A stretch of 64,000 nucleotides of DNA from Tetmemena sp. SeJ-2015 (GCA_027382625.1 JAJKFJ010021977.1:1-64000); one strand, 5' to 3'. Shown: positions 1 to 11,194, counted from the stretch's first letter. Notes: generated from the sequence alone by a model not told the origin. Numbers and translations are program-made.

Positions 1-271
1 GTTTTCAGGACAGGGAAGTGCCGGGAAGGGCAAAATCACTTTTTCGAAAAAAAGTCATCATAACTTCGATCAACTTTTTTCCTCATTTTCGAGATCGATA
101 TGTTCCCGCACGCGCCCATCAAAACGAACACCGTATCCGTCATTTTTGCCCAGAATTAGGGGGGATACGGTGTTTTCAGGACAGGGAAGTGCCGGGAAGG
201 GCAAAATCACTTTTTCGAAAAAAGTCATCATAACTTCGATCAAACTTTTTCCTCATTTTCGAGATCGATAT
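1..271. repeat. 171-bp tandem satellite-like repeat, two copies
   Basis: The segment starting at base 1 (gttttcaggacagggaagtg) recurs at 172, giving a 171-bp unit. The first copy is complete. The second runs about 100 bp to the shared cgagatcgatat and then changes to unique AT-rich DNA. Differences between copies are a few single-base indels. The repeat is GC-richer than the DNA after it and has no long ORF in this code. Germline-limited tandem satellites with a unit near 170 bp are known from Oxytricha. Identity with that family is my inference from unit length only. Confidence 0.8.
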
Positions 272-489
272 TTTTTCTTTTTAATGAGTCATTAACTTTT
301 CATAATATTAAAGATGTCATCATCTCATTATTTGATATCACCTTGAAGTTTAGCCATAAAATAATTTGTTGGTGTCAGTCTTTATCTACGATTTTGCTAC
401 AGTTTCTCGGCCAAACGACTTTGTATCATTTTGATATTATAGTAGTTATCAAACTTGTATTACATCTTTATTATTTTCCATAATGTAGT

Positions 490-894
490 TTGAGAGAGAC
501 TAATCATCGTGATTATAAATAAGATTAACTCTCCAACATTCTTCAGAAAGAGATTTAACTTTGTAAGAATTATATCGTTCCAAGAAGCCGAAGGCTACGT
601 AGTTAACATTTATTATAAGCACGGATGTCTCCGATTCCACGACTTCGTCATAGTCAAGACCTCTAATGGTATGCCTCTAGAATAAATTGGCATGCTTGAC
701 AGTAAATTTCTCCAGCGATTATGATATTTGTCCTTAAGAAAAGACCTAGATACTACAAGATAATCAGATTTCCCTTGAGCGAGATTTAACTGACAGGATT
801 CTTTGAGAGAATCTTGATCAAGGGAAGGTTACTCATCAATGAAGTAGGAGAGAAAGATTACTGCTTCGTCGATGAATTCGCAAGAAGAAAATGA
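490..894 (+). CDS. Coding-like fragment, unrecognised, with one frame step
   Basis: With TAA/TAG read as Gln, one frame is open from about 490 to 711 (residues such as FRKRFNFVRIISFQEAEGY). A second frame continues from about 720 to a TGA at 892-894 (ending YCFVDEFARRK). The composition is protein-like, with balanced charged and aromatic residues and few repeats, and differs from the flanking AT-rich DNA. The step between the frames at about 711-722 is not resolved to a pointer pair. It could be a germline coding segment of a gene continued elsewhere, or a decayed copy. I do not recognise the protein. Confidence 0.3.
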
Positions 895-1429
895 CTTATG
901 TTGAAAAGGAAATATTTGTAGGAGAAAAATTAAAAAAAGTCCTCTGTGTAAACTACAAAATCCAGTTTAAATCTTTTAGTTAAAATTATTATAAAACCTA
1001 TCTCTCTCGTATAAGTTAAATTAATTAGCAGAATTAAACACTCCGCGAGGGTATATATATAATAGGTTTTTATATCACCTACTAAAACACGATCATAAAT
1101 GGTGTGACCTGTTCTCTCCCGCATAAATAATCCTTTTTAAATCTCTCAGAATTGAAGATTAGACTTTTGGAATATATGATACACCCTAAATATATTGATA
1201 CGTAAGAGCTTCCCAGTTAATAAAAGAATATAGTCATTTATTCTAATAGTATAAAAAGAAAAATGAATTAAATTGAATGATTGAGTAAAAATAATAAAGT
1301 TCCAACCTCTTTAGAGAGATCAGGCTTAATTAAATAACTCAAGCTTTATTAAATAAAAATTATAGAGGAAGATTACAGAGATTAGGCATTAAAGTGATTT
1401 ATATTATAGACTATTTAATACCCCCATCT
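895..1429. other. AT-rich stretch without a supported gene
   Basis: Mostly A/T with short runs. No frame shows convincing protein composition and no repeat boundaries stand out. Confidence 0.5.
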
Positions 1430-1850
1430 GTCCCCCTCATATAGATGGGGACTCATACAGTTTCCCTCGAATGCATCACGGTACTCTTAAGAAGTAATGA
1501 ACACAGACCAGGGGCCCACAGCCGATAGCGGCAAGGGTTCACGGGCATTGGCACTCACTGCAGAGGGCAATGGCCGGGAATCCCTACCGTTCAAACCCTC
1601 CCTGACTGAAGGCGTGAGCTGCCGGTCACTCGGTGGCCTCTGGCGCCATGCATGGAGGCTCAGTGGTCTGATCAAAGAGAGCGTGCACTCTGCCTCCGTT
1701 GTATGATTCAGGGTGCCTCATAGCTGTAGTCATTGAGTGTCTGTTGTCAGTGTCTAGTCATCCTCATCTAGGTTTGATCTGTCTTGGAATGCTTGAGTAG
1801 CATAGTAGTCGCCGTAGTCGGTGCGCCGTCTGCTGCTACCACTCTTTTTT
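1430..1850. other. GC-rich non-coding island
   Basis: About 400 bp clearly GC-richer than both flanks. It starts near a run of C (tccccctcatat and nearby) and ends in a long T-rich tract at about 1846-1880. Standard-code ORFs on both strands here are short and mirror each other, so coding is not supported. Weak resemblance to pol III boxes (TAGCGGCAAGG at about 1525 and GTTCAAACCC at about 1589) is too poor to call a tRNA. It may be a structured RNA or a germline repeat. Confidence 0.35.
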
Positions 1851-2585
1851 TAATCTCTTTTTTTTCTTTTTTTTTTCTTTCTCCGAGAGTCTGAGTCAGC
1901 TCCACAAGCAACTCCATCAGGTCTATTTTATAATTTTTAAAAAGTCAAAAATTTTTTCTTAAAAGAAGCACAAAATTTTTAATACCATTTTAAATAATTC
2001 TACTAGTGCAAAATTCAAAAGACGCATTAGTTAAAAATCAACCTTAAATTTTTACCCCCTTTGTTTCCTTTTAAACCACCCCTAGTTTTTTGGTTAAAAA
2101 AGTTGTGGGATAACTTACTATTTTACTTAAGATTTTAAAAATTAAAATTGGGTTTTTTTTTAAATTTTCTTATTTTGTTTTTTTTAAGTTTCCTCTTCAA
2201 GGGGACGAAAGGGGAAACCCACCAGATGTCAAAATATAAACGGAAGACTGAGTTGGGGAAACCCCAACTTGAAAATTGCCGTTTTAACAAAACAAGAAAA
2301 AAAATTGAAAAGTTTTGAGTAAAAAAAAAAAATAGGGGCTTTTTGGGAAACTGGAGTTGATGGCCACTGCAACTAAAAATATTGAGCATTTAAAGGAGGT
2401 ATTTCCCCGAACTTTTCCAATTTTTGGATTTTTGGGTAGTTTTCTATTTAAAAAAAAGATAACAATTTAGCAAATGAAAAAAAATTTAATTTTCAAAGTA
2501 AAAAAAATTTATTCCTTACCCCAAAAAATTTAAATTTTCTAAGAAAAATTACACTTTTCAATTTTTAGATTTATTGTTAATCATC
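1851..2585. other. Homopolymer-rich AT region, no gene seen
   Basis: Long runs of T, A and C (for example around 1851-1880 and 2140-2180) separated by short GC pieces. Apparent ORFs are low complexity (Phe/Lys rich). I see nothing I can annotate. Confidence 0.5.
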
Positions 2586-3689
2586 TCAATTTAAAATACA
2601 ATCTGACTACTCAAAAGCAGGATGGGTATCAAGTATTTGTTGCTTTTGTGAGTTTGATATCGCTTGGATTCCTTCAAAAACCAACTGCACCATCTCTCCG
2701 CTCTGCACAAACTCAGTCTTCTGCTCAGTCATCATGTTCAGCATCTTCTGGTGAAGACCACAAAGGTTTTGCTCCGCGTTGTCAAATATCTTAGCAACAA
2801 ACCTCTGCTTCGCCAAAGTCGAGTTTGAGACTTCCACTCGAATTAACACAGTTGCAGCAAAGTCATCTCAATTTATTTTATATTCATCAAGGCAAAGGTC
2901 TTCCTCAGGTAAGCTGTCCAGCATGAAAGATTAAAAAAGTTTATATAAAGAAAGAGAAGGGATGCTTCTGAAGGATCTTGATCATGTGGCTGATGTTAGT
3001 GAGTTTGAACTTCTCACTCTCACTCAGTTGAGGCTCCAGCTCTTTTGAGGACTCAGTTCTCATCCTCTCTTGCTTCTGGGCTCTCGTCAAAGTCAAAGTT
3101 CTCTCTCCAAAGGTTTGCGGCTTTCCTTTTCTCAAACCCACTCTCAACTTAGCATTGAGTTTTTATGACTCAGAAACTCTCCTTGAATAATATTTTAAAT
3201 TAAATCAGCATCAGTAGTTCTAGTGTCGTTATTTATTTATTTCTATATAATTATTAAATCGCGCAACCTCAAAGTAGACTTCTTGGCCTTTGGAAGAGAG
3301 TAGCTTTCATCATCAGAACTGTCTCCATCAAAGTAGTCAGCTTGAAAGTGGAGCAAAGGACTTTGCTCAATGAGCATCTTGTCTGTAGAAGTTCTTGAAC
3401 AGCCGGAGTCATCGATCTTCTGGATAGTTGAGAGATTTATCAAAAATAAAATGATTAAAAATACTATCTAGCTAGCTGTGGCTTTCCTGTCAGGCTTGGA
3501 AGAAACCTGCTTGGCTTCTTTAGAAATAGCCTTGGTGATGTTGGTAGAACCCAGTCGTTGTTCAGATGGAGGTTGGTTGTTGGTAGTGAGTTGGTTGATG
3601 AGTCGCTTCTTCTTGCAGAGAGAAAAGTCTTCTTCCTCATCGCTGTCCACTTGAGTTTTCTTGGGGGGTCTTCCCGCTTTCTTGACCAT
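2586..3689 (-). CDS. Unknown basic/acidic nuclear-type protein with AT-hook-like N-terminus, split by five IESs
   Basis: Starts at the ATG at 3689-3687 and ends at TGA 2588-2586. Removing five pointer-flanked inserts (48, 33, 35, 43 and 21 bp) leaves 924 nt, exactly 308 codons including stop. The N-terminus MVKKAGRPPKKTQVDSDEEE has a GRP AT-hook-like core followed by acidic and Lys-rich stretches. The middle is charged (DGDSSDDESYSLPKAKK). The C-terminal ~100 residues look folded and helical (FVAKIFDNAEQNLCGLHQKM). In-frame TAG/TAA codons are read as Gln. The exact restoration of one frame across five separate inserts is strong evidence for both the gene and its germline state. I do not recognise the family. 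Minor-groove DNA binding through the AT-hook is inferred only. Confidence 0.85.
2868..2888. other. IES, pointer TCATC
   Basis: 21 bp between TCATC 2863-2867 and 2884-2888. Removes an in-frame TGA and joins EDLCLD to DFAATV. Confidence 0.85.
2923..2965. other. IES, pointer GC
   Basis: 43 bp between GC 2921-2922 and 2964-2965. Removal joins MIKILQK to LDSLPEEDL in frame. The pointer is only 2 bp, so its exact edges are uncertain. Confidence 0.65.
3174..3208. other. IES, pointer TCAG
   Basis: 35 bp between TCAG 3170-3173 and 3205-3208. Removes an in-frame TGA and joins TTDA to ESQKLNAK. Confidence 0.8.
3229..3261. other. IES, pointer TCG
   Basis: 33 bp between TCG 3226-3228 and 3259-3261. Removal joins TLRLRD to TRTTDA in frame on the minus strand. 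Confidence 0.75.
3428..3475. other. IES, pointer TAG (gene at 2586-3689)
   Basis: 48-bp AT-rich insert between TAG at 3425-3427 and TAG at 3473-3475. Removal plus one pointer joins ATA to IQKIDD in frame. Confidence 0.7.
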
Positions 3690-3816
3690 CTCACAAAGTT
3701 AAGTTAACACAAAGCTTTTCAAATATCTATTTCAATTAACCTTTATAAATTCCAAATGACTTTGATTCGAACCAAAAAATCTGTAGTATCAAAATATTAT
3801 TCAAACATCTTTCAAA

Positions 3817-4735
3817 ATGGTAGACTAGTATTTGCGAAACCTAAAGAAGAAACTAAATATTAACAACAAGAAGACTGACTTAGACACTATCTTAAGAGAC
3901 CATGAAGTTAATGTTAATGAACTAATGGACAATGGCTATTCTCTCCTTAATCTGGCGATAATTTATATTTAATGGAAGAAGATATTGATCTAATCAAACT
4001 GTTGCTCAAACTCCCTGAAGGATATAAAACGCAAACTCCTGCAGACCCAAATCTTATAGATAAGAAGTTAGGCTGGAGTCCAATAGTTGCAGCTATATCA
4101 TAGGGACCCACAGGCTTCTAAGAAGCTCTGTTTGAGCTATTAAGAGCGAAGGCAGATCCAAATCTTGAAGTGTAAAGCAGAACTCCTGTAATGTGGGCTG
4201 CCCTCTCAAACTAAAGAGATAACATTTAGGTATTGGAGAAATATGGAGCAAAGATAGATGCTGGCACTGATGCAGGTAGTGCTCTTCACATGGCTTGTTT
4301 GCAAGATCATGTAGAGACAGTGGAATACTTACTTTCTAAAAACATTAACATAGAAATTTAAGATAAAAATGGAGACACAGCTTTCCATGTCAGTGCTGCT
4401 AATGGTTCTAACAACTCTCTCATGACTATATTAAAGGTATATCTCAGTCAAGTTGACGAGAAAACAGAGAGTGGAAACAAAGAAGAAGCAGACTAGATTA
4501 AGCAAAGACTTCAAAGAACTCTTAATATCTAGAACAATGAGGGAAACACAATTCTGCTAAATTTTTATTAATGCATGAGTGCGCTTCGTTTGAGAGACAG
4601 ACTTTGCTTGATAAGCTAAGGAGAATAGATTTAGTAGACGAGAATCTCAAAAACAAAGAAGGAAAGACTGCCAGGGAGGTTGAGTACTAGATAAAAGAAG
4701 AATAGAATCTTATTTTAATATAACCAACAAAATAT
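3817..4735 (+). CDS. Ankyrin-repeat protein
   Basis: ATG at 3817. After an 11-bp insert at 3963-3973 is removed, the frame runs through several ankyrin repeats. Examples are GWSPIVAAI, RTPVMWAALSNQ, GSALHMACLQDHVETVEYLL and GDTAFHVSAANGS, which carry the usual TPLHxAxxxGH and loop pattern with Gln encoded by TAA/TAG. At about 4563 the frame steps (NILLNF to LMHECASFERQTLLDKL) by a length that fits a tiny insert or a 2-nt indel. The C-terminal part ends somewhere after IKEEQN at about 4705; the true stop is not resolved (an open frame runs on to TGA 4949-4951). Ankyrin repeats mediate protein binding; partner and location are unknown. Confidence 0.75.
3963..3973. other. Very short IES, pointer AAT
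   Basis: 11 bp between AAT 3960-3962 and 3971-3973. Removal joins LNLAI to MEEDIDLIKLLL in frame. Confidence 0.6.
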
Positions 4736-4913
4736 TGGATCATCAAATTATATTTATTTTTCCTAAAATCGATAAATTTAATAACTGCAAAAATAATATT
4801 ATTTCAACTATTCTATTCACCCTTTAATAAAGCATAAATAAAATAATTCTCTTTTGCTGGGTTTCTAAGAGTGAGAAATTTCCTTAATCATCTCAAGTTT
4901 TTATAATTGAAAT

Positions 4914-5745
4914 ATGATGCCGACTAGATATAGCAAAATAATAGGTCGTGAGATTATTAAATTTTAGTGGAACCACTAAACTAAAAGAAGTACTTATTAG
5001 TTTAATAAAATTCAAGTTTTGAATGAATTAAAATTTATAGTTCAAAGAGCAAGTAGAGAAGCAAAAGCAAATTACTGAATCACGACAAAGGAAGAAGAAT
5101 ATTCAGCAAGAAAGGGAGAGATAGGAAGAGTAATTAAGAAAAGAGGAAGAAGAATAATATGAGAAGGAGAAAAAGCATGCAACAAATAAACTAGGACATA
5201 ATAGGGACGCATAAGGAGATGCATCCAGGTTTAGATTTTTTGCACTCTTATTCTTCCTCATATTTTTGGTTATATAAATTATAATATTTATTTATTTATA
5301 TATAAGTTGCTGCTTACTTTTTGTTTGACTTTATCGCTAAAAATAAGGAAAAGAGTTCTGGAGGTAGTGGAATTCCTGGAGGAAACAGGAGGCCTCGCTC
5401 TGACTTTTGATTATTTTAATTAATATAATTATCATTAAAATTACTTTTGCAATAAATGACTTAATTACAAAACCTATCTTCATTTGCGAAGTAAAATCCA
5501 GCTGGGCAGAAGATGTTTGAGGTATTCAACACCAACCAATAACAAAGCAAAAATGGAAAATAAGTAGCTGCCAGCATGTAGGGAAATGGAACTAGCAGTT
5601 ATCCAGCAGGATTTGGATCATTCTAATTTGGAACTGGAATCTCTTAGAATCCTGCACTTAAAGGTAATCATCTCACATTACTCCCATTATTTCCCGAAAT
5701 GAAGCCCTTCTCACCGAATCTTTAAGTATTCTAGATTCTCTTCCT
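4914..5745 (+). CDS. Coiled-coil plus membrane-segment protein, unrecognised
   Basis: A charged Gln/Glu/Lys coiled-coil stretch (KEQVEKQKQITESRQRKKN, with many TAA/TAG Gln codons, ~5046-5190) leads into a strongly hydrophobic segment at about 5230-5330 (FRFFALLFFLIFLVI). A Gly-rich piece follows (SSGGSGIPGGN, about 5350) and then a Gly/Phe/Ser tail (SYPAGFGSFQFGTGI, about 5595). Several frame steps separate these blocks. Some are probably IESs, for example the AT-rich stretches around 5270-5320 and 5405-5480. The start and the junctions are uncertain; two candidate N-termini overlap at 4914-4960. The hydrophobic block could itself be partly IES. I do not recognise the family. Confidence 0.4.
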
Positions 5746-5834
5746 TACTATTCTAATAGATATGTAAATTCTTATTTTAATACAATTTATATAATTCTTA
5801 TTGTTGTTTGATAATATGGCTTGATACCTTTTAT

Positions 5835-6640
5835 GGCCAAAATAAGATCGCGTTATCGATGGTTGAGATAAATAAATGCAAAGAGAAGGTCTTCTGTTCA
5901 CTTAACAGCTGATGAAGACGAATATACAAATAGGCAAAGAAATTATTTTTATTGTATTTCAACTAAGTCGAGTGATTTTCACCATTCTCTTAAAAAGGTA
6001 TTTTCTTTTAAATTTAATATCTTTAAGTAACTTATCCTTGTACTTCATTCTGAGATGAGTATTTCATTTTGGTATTCATTTAGCACTAAGTATGTTAGGA
6101 GGATTTCAAGTTATCTTTTAAGTCAAAATGTATTTTCAAAGTTGAACAAAACCATTTTTCGTTCCATCTTATTAATGAAAATATTAATATACATAATAAA
6201 CAAGTAAATCAACAATTTCAACTACATCGCATTAGTTTCTCATCTCTGATAAAGAAATCGTATTTGACCTATAATGTTTTTGATATTAGGAAAATTAATG
6301 ATAAAGAACCCGAATAGGAAGAGTCAAAGACATTAACTAAAAATAAGGCCAGATGATGAAACTTCAAGTCAGCACTCCACACTCACATTCTACTAGTCTT
6401 CTTATCCTAATGAGAGTGCTTAAGTTATTGCAAAGCGCAAAGCCAATCTAGCAGAAAAAGCAAATCTCAATCAAATTAAATAGATTTTCAAATTTTAATC
6501 AAATTAATTTCATTCTAAATTTCTATTTTAAGTTAATCTTTTAATTGCATATAGTACAACATAATATGCAAAGAAAGTGGCTGCTGAAATAGCAAACGAA
6601 ACAAATCTTAACCAAGTTCTAATTATTTCAAGCTAGCTTA
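5835..6640 (+). CDS. Interrupted coding segments, unrecognised
   Basis: A piece starting MAKIRSRYRWLRQINAKRR at about 5835 runs to about 5998 and is followed by GTATTTTC, which could be a 5' splice site. Further open pieces follow at 6130-6360 (VNQQFQLHRISFSSLIKK, then acidic EPEQEESKTLTKNK) and 6365-6480 (repetitive AKRKANLAEKANLNQIKQ). A last piece at 6560-6640 repeats the motif (AKKVAAEIANETNLNQV). An 11-bp direct repeat (aatcaaattaa, 6470 and 6499 area) lies between the two motif copies. Order and frames are not fully resolved and the product is unknown. Confidence 0.35.
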
Positions 6641-6849
6641 GGATTGTTAGGAAAAAGTTTTTGATATCTTTGTAATTCCTCATTGATAATATGATCAAAG
6701 CAGTTTGTATAATAAATATTATACTCTCAGTAGAAAGATCTTTCATCAATGTTATTTTCAGTCCTATTAATTCATATAATAACAGAATATCTATGAATTA
6801 CTGCAAGTAATACAAAGGAATAAGCATTACCATAAGATTAGTGTTGGGT

Positions 6850-7170
6850 TTTAGTTTGCAAAAGGTTTGAGTGAAAGATGACAAGCATGTTTGTTAATTA
6901 GTTTCAATCCAGCCTCTTACAATAACTTGATGAGATATTATTAATGCTAGATAGATGATAATCATTGATGATAAAATATCTAGTATCAACATCACAAACT
7001 AGAGCAGCCTTATCATTGCTTAACTTAATATCCTTTTAGTGATTTACTATTAATCCTGAGGCTCTTCAACATTATTTTTATTATCTGGAACATTCTCTTA
7101 TATAGTCTATGTAACTGCATCTTAGCTTTGAGTTTCTAGTTTATGAATCACTTTATAGCATTTTAAAATA
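6850..7170 (-). CDS. Minus-strand coding-like segment, unrecognised
   Basis: On the minus strand one frame is open from about 7170 through an acidic, Gln-rich stretch (QENVPDNKNNVEEPQDQQQI). It then meets a segment reading KAALVCDVDTRYFIINDYH at about 6990-7020 in a neighbouring frame. The latter has a faint receiver-domain look (Asp-rich strand end), but I cannot confirm it. Flanks are AT-rich and without genes. Confidence 0.25.
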
Positions 7171-7329
7171 TCCTAAAAATTTATTTATGTTGACATTCAC
7201 TTAATTTAAATTATAATTTATTAATTTTATTTATAAATGAAGTAAATATTTAAGTTCATTATGTAATCTTATAATTATTTGGGTTTAATATACAGCAGAG
7301 AAACTCTTTTTTATTTAACTAGGTGTATG

Positions 7330-10165
7330 CAAATCAAATCAATTAGAATAATGGGCAAACAAATTTAGCAGGATATTCGTTCAATCTTCATTATGACAGT
7401 AGTGATTCCTCCACAAAATTATATTTTATTTAATCTCAAAGCCAAAATAGAAAATAAATTATTGATGAAGTCAAATATCTTATCGCAAGCAAAAAGCTAC
7501 TCACTGCTTTAAGAGTCAACACCTACCTAAAAAAACTAGTCAGACTCAAAATGAAAAATTTATATTTCTTTTATTTAGCCCTATAAGCATAGAAGAAGAT
7601 AGCAAGGAATTTTAGATCAGCTTACTTCAAACAATAGTTCAAAAAAGGAATTCACATTTCCACACTGTTTTTAGAGACTGAAGAAAACATAGACCCTTCA
7701 AAACAGGTATTTTTGTTTGGAAACTTCTCTAAGAAACCATGGGAAGATAAAATCAATCCTATATATATGTTTATATCAAATGCGTGTTTGACAATTTCCA
7801 CAAATGCTTTAAGGCTGATAAAATTCGTATAGCTATTGGACACTAATTCAAGTTTATCGCAAATGATGGAACTAAATACATCACTTCTTCTCTATATCCT
7901 ATTATCACAGATGCAAGTGGAAATCATAATAACTATTACGACCCATCAAAGCCCCTCAAACCACTAAGATTCAATTCTAAGAGTTACTATTTTTATTAGC
8001 AGCTCTTTTTCTCAGCGACAATCATTCAATTCTTATCAGACCAACTCTGCTCATAAATTTATTTATAACTAGAGAGTAATAGCTCAACCAAAAGCACCCG
8101 ATTTCAAGCAAAATATCTATGGTGAGAGACCAGTAAGTTACATCTAATTAGACAACTTGGACGAAATATTAGACTATCACCAAACTAATAGCAATACTCA
8201 AGTTTAAAACTAAGAATAAGATCAACACTAAAACAATCACAAAGACTTTCCTAAAAATCTATCTAACAGAGACATTTATCAGAAAGACTAGAGAATTGCA
8301 GACGATTATTAAAGCCAACTTAAACAATAGGAGAAGAATGAGGATTATGGCTATCAAGATAAAAATTTTAAGTCTGAGGAGATTCAAAAAAGACCCTAAT
8401 CTGATGTAAGAAGAAGAGAATCAAGTAATAAAATTATGACTAACAATTCTTACTCCAATAGATCTTACCAAGACTTTGTTGGCTAATTATAAATCATAGA
8501 TTTTTAATTCGAAAGGTATTATATGAGCTACTAAACAGATATGGACAAGTTATTCTAAGATTTCTAGATCTCTAATTAAATAGATATGCTTGATGCTACT
8601 TAAGACAGCTTAAGCACAAGAAGCAGCTCTCTAAACTCTTTTGAAGAATTGAAAGTCTTATCTCAAACCGCAAATCTATTTGACATGAACTTGAAGGAAG
8701 AATTATTATATATTTTTGAAGACTTCAATGAGTTGACATCTTACAAATTATAATAAAAGTAGCTATCAGTAATGCACACCGAATAAAACCTCAGAGAAAA
8801 TCCCATGTGCTATGAAAACAGATATACTCTTAAGCCTATTAGTGAAGTCGAAGAAAAACAAAAGCACTCTCATCCTCACAATATGAGTTCTGAGGGCATC
8901 TTTTCAGAAACAGCTGGAGAACTTTCACAGCACTAGAAGGAATCTTCTAGTCCTCTAGTAGATGAAGATATTTCTGGAGACATTCACATAATCACTGGAG
9001 CTTTTAAACTTGGAAAAGTACCAGACTCATGTGAAGATGCTTTTTTCATTACAGAAAGAGGTTTTGGTGTTGCTGATGGAGTGAGTGGATGGAATGATTA
9101 CGGATTTTCTAGCAGTGCTTTCGCAAATTAACTCATGGATAATTGTATGAGTGAAATTGAAAATTTCCTCTAGTCAAAGAAAGATCAAGATCAAGCCATT
9201 TAAATCAACAAGAAGCTGAAAAGAAGTGGCAGCTATCTAAGTATGGAAAATGGTTTTATTAAATTTAGGAGGAGATGACTCCTCAAACGAAGATATTGAA
9301 TCAGACGATGATGAAACAAAGAAGATATCTACACCCACAAATTAAGTTTCAGATCTAGACAGTTTAAAATTTGATCAAGAAAGTATTACCCTTTACCCAA
9401 TTTTCATATTGGGAAGAGCTTATTCTAAAGTAAAAGCAGTGGGTAGCTCAACAGCTATGGTCGGCATTCGAAATTAAAAGGAAATGAATATAGCTAATCT
9501 TGGAGATAGTGGCTTCGTTCTGATTATATTTTAGCCTTAAAAATCCATTCACGGTAATTATTATAGGTTTAGAAACGGAGAAGCTTTTACAGCAGCTCGT
9601 TCAAAGGAGCAGTAACACTCTTTTAATATTCCTTACTAGCTTTCTATTTTGCCAGGGCCAGCTGAGCTAGAAAACCTAAGAGAAAGAGGTAGAATTGAAG
9701 AGTTGAAAAAGCTTAAGGCTATTTTAAGACGCAGAGATAACTCAATGTGCCAGGACAAAGCAGATGACGCAGAGGAGTACTCTTTCGAATTACAAGATGG
9801 TGATATCATAGTAAGCGCAACTGATGGTATATTTGACAACCTTTTCTCCCATGAAATCCTTCAAATTGTCAGGAACTTCAAAATCAAGCACAAAAAGATT
9901 ACGACTAAACATTAAGCTGAGGTAAGAATGCTTATTTTCAAAATTCTCTTTTAGATGCTTGCTGAAATTCTGGTTTATGAAGCACTGGATAAAGTAAAGG
10001 ATAAGAGAAAGAAGACGCCCTATCAAAGAAAGTACAAGAAAACTTATAACGCAACGTGGGAGGTAAGCTTACATTTCTTAATTTAGCAATTTATAGGGCG
10101 GAAAAGAAGATGATATGACTGCATTGGTGACAATTGCATTAACTAAATCTGCAGCTAGCTCATGA
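7330..10165 (+). CDS. Glycogen-binding module (CBM48/AMPK-type) fused to PTC7-type PP2C phosphatase
   Basis: The N-terminal region at about 7690-7960 reads VFLFGNFSKKPWEDKINP, then GHQFKFIANDGTKY and SSLYPIITDASGNHNNYY. This is the pattern of the AMPK-beta glycogen-binding domain (the W and QFKFIxDG strand). A Gln/Asn-rich linker follows. From about 8970 comes a PP2C of the PTC7 class: EDAFF, GVADGVSGWNDYG, NIANLGDSGFVLI, QQHSFNIPYQLS, SATDGIFDN and GGKEDDMTALV. The metal-binding Asp residues are all present. Two small introns (9922-9954, 10063-10096; GT...AG) join in frame, and a 16-bp IES lies at 9254-9269. The frame change near 7763 is explained by an 8-bp insert with pointer TATAT. Stop TGA 10163-10165. 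The exact start is unresolved. Predicted role: dephosphorylation near storage polysaccharide (inferred). Confidence 0.8.
9254..9269. other. Short IES, pointer GG
   Basis: 16 bp between GG 9252-9253 and 9268-9269. Removal joins SMENG to GDDSSNED in frame within the phosphatase linker. Confidence 0.6.
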
Positions 10166-10264
10166 GAGTTTAAATTCAAACTTATTTTTACATCAATGGC
10201 GAACTAATCTTTAATGTACATAATATTAAGAGAGGATAACTAAAGATTATTAATGATTATCTTA

Positions 10265-11073
10265 TCAAGCCTCCTGCTATATAGTAAGCTTTGTAGAAGC
10301 TTTATTTATTAAGGTTTTTGATAGTAGTAAAAATGATCCAATCGTTAATCCTAGCGTAGTGAAAAGTATTTGCTCTCTTTCCTCTAATCTTCCGTTTGGT
10401 ATCAGCTCTCTGATATCTTTAGAAGGAAACTTTGGCTTTAGCGCATTCATTTCTTTAGCTCTCTTCCCTCCCTTGGCGTATTCTGATAAGTCTCTATTTT
10501 TGCAATCGAAGTATACTTTAGAAGTTTCCCATATTATTTCTGAGAATTCTTTGTCTTGAGCAATTGGTTAGTACCTGAAATGGAAAGGCAAATGAATCTG
10601 GAAGTGATAGCCATGCTTGCTTTCATCAATCTATCTCCTCTCAAAATTCTTTATATAGGATTCATAGAACTTAGGATCAAACCACAGAGGTAAACGCCAC
10701 ACTATTTCTCTTCCTTCTGATACACTAGCTGGTTTTTCAATATCCATAACAGTTCTAGGCCAAAACTCAAACTTTCTTAGTGCAGTCAATTCTTCCAAGA
10801 AAAGATAGATATCTTTAGGAACTTGCTCCCTAAGAAATAATTATTACGGAAATTTCTATTATGAAATAATTATTCTGCTTACCTAATCACTATGAAGCAT
10901 CTAGTTTCATTGAGGTTTTCTATAATCAAAGTTAAATTAGTTTGGAGAGTTCTATGAAGTCCAGTTCCAAGAACGGTTCTCTCTATGTTGAGAAAGTCTA
11001 ATGCTTTTCCAAATTGAAAGTGTGAAAATATGAAGCAGAGTGAAAATACTCCAAAGAGTTTATTAAAAGCCAT
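10265..11073 (-). CDS. PIGX: PIG-X/PBN1 family, GPI mannosyltransferase I stabilising subunit
   Basis: ATG at 11073-11071 begins a clear signal peptide (MAFNKLFGVFSLCFIF). Then comes ERTVLGTGLHRTL, matching the GxGxHR start of PIG-X. After one 53-nt intron (10830-10882) come REQVPKDIYLFLEELTALR and the family signature IHLPFHFRYQPI. A hydrophobic C-terminal segment (LGLTIGSFLLLSKTLI) could anchor it. Without the intron the gene is 756 nt, 252 codons including stop, ending at TGA 10267-10265. PIG-X supports PIG-M in adding the first mannose to GPI in the ER lumen. No IES is needed to read it, unlike most neighbours. The assignment rests on the signature and topology. Confidence 0.75.
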
Positions 11074-11194
11074 TTTGAATTTTAAATCGACAAATTATAT
11101 TATAATCCTTAATTCTCGTTATTTTTACTTTGTTCTGATTTGAGTCTTATTGTAATTTTTAGAATATTATCTCTAATTTTGTCTAAACTTGTTA

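Noticed and set aside
1524..1600. Possible tRNA or tRNA-derived SINE in the GC-rich island
   Set aside because: A-box and B-box-like words are poor matches with wrong spacing, and no cloverleaf can be drawn by eye.
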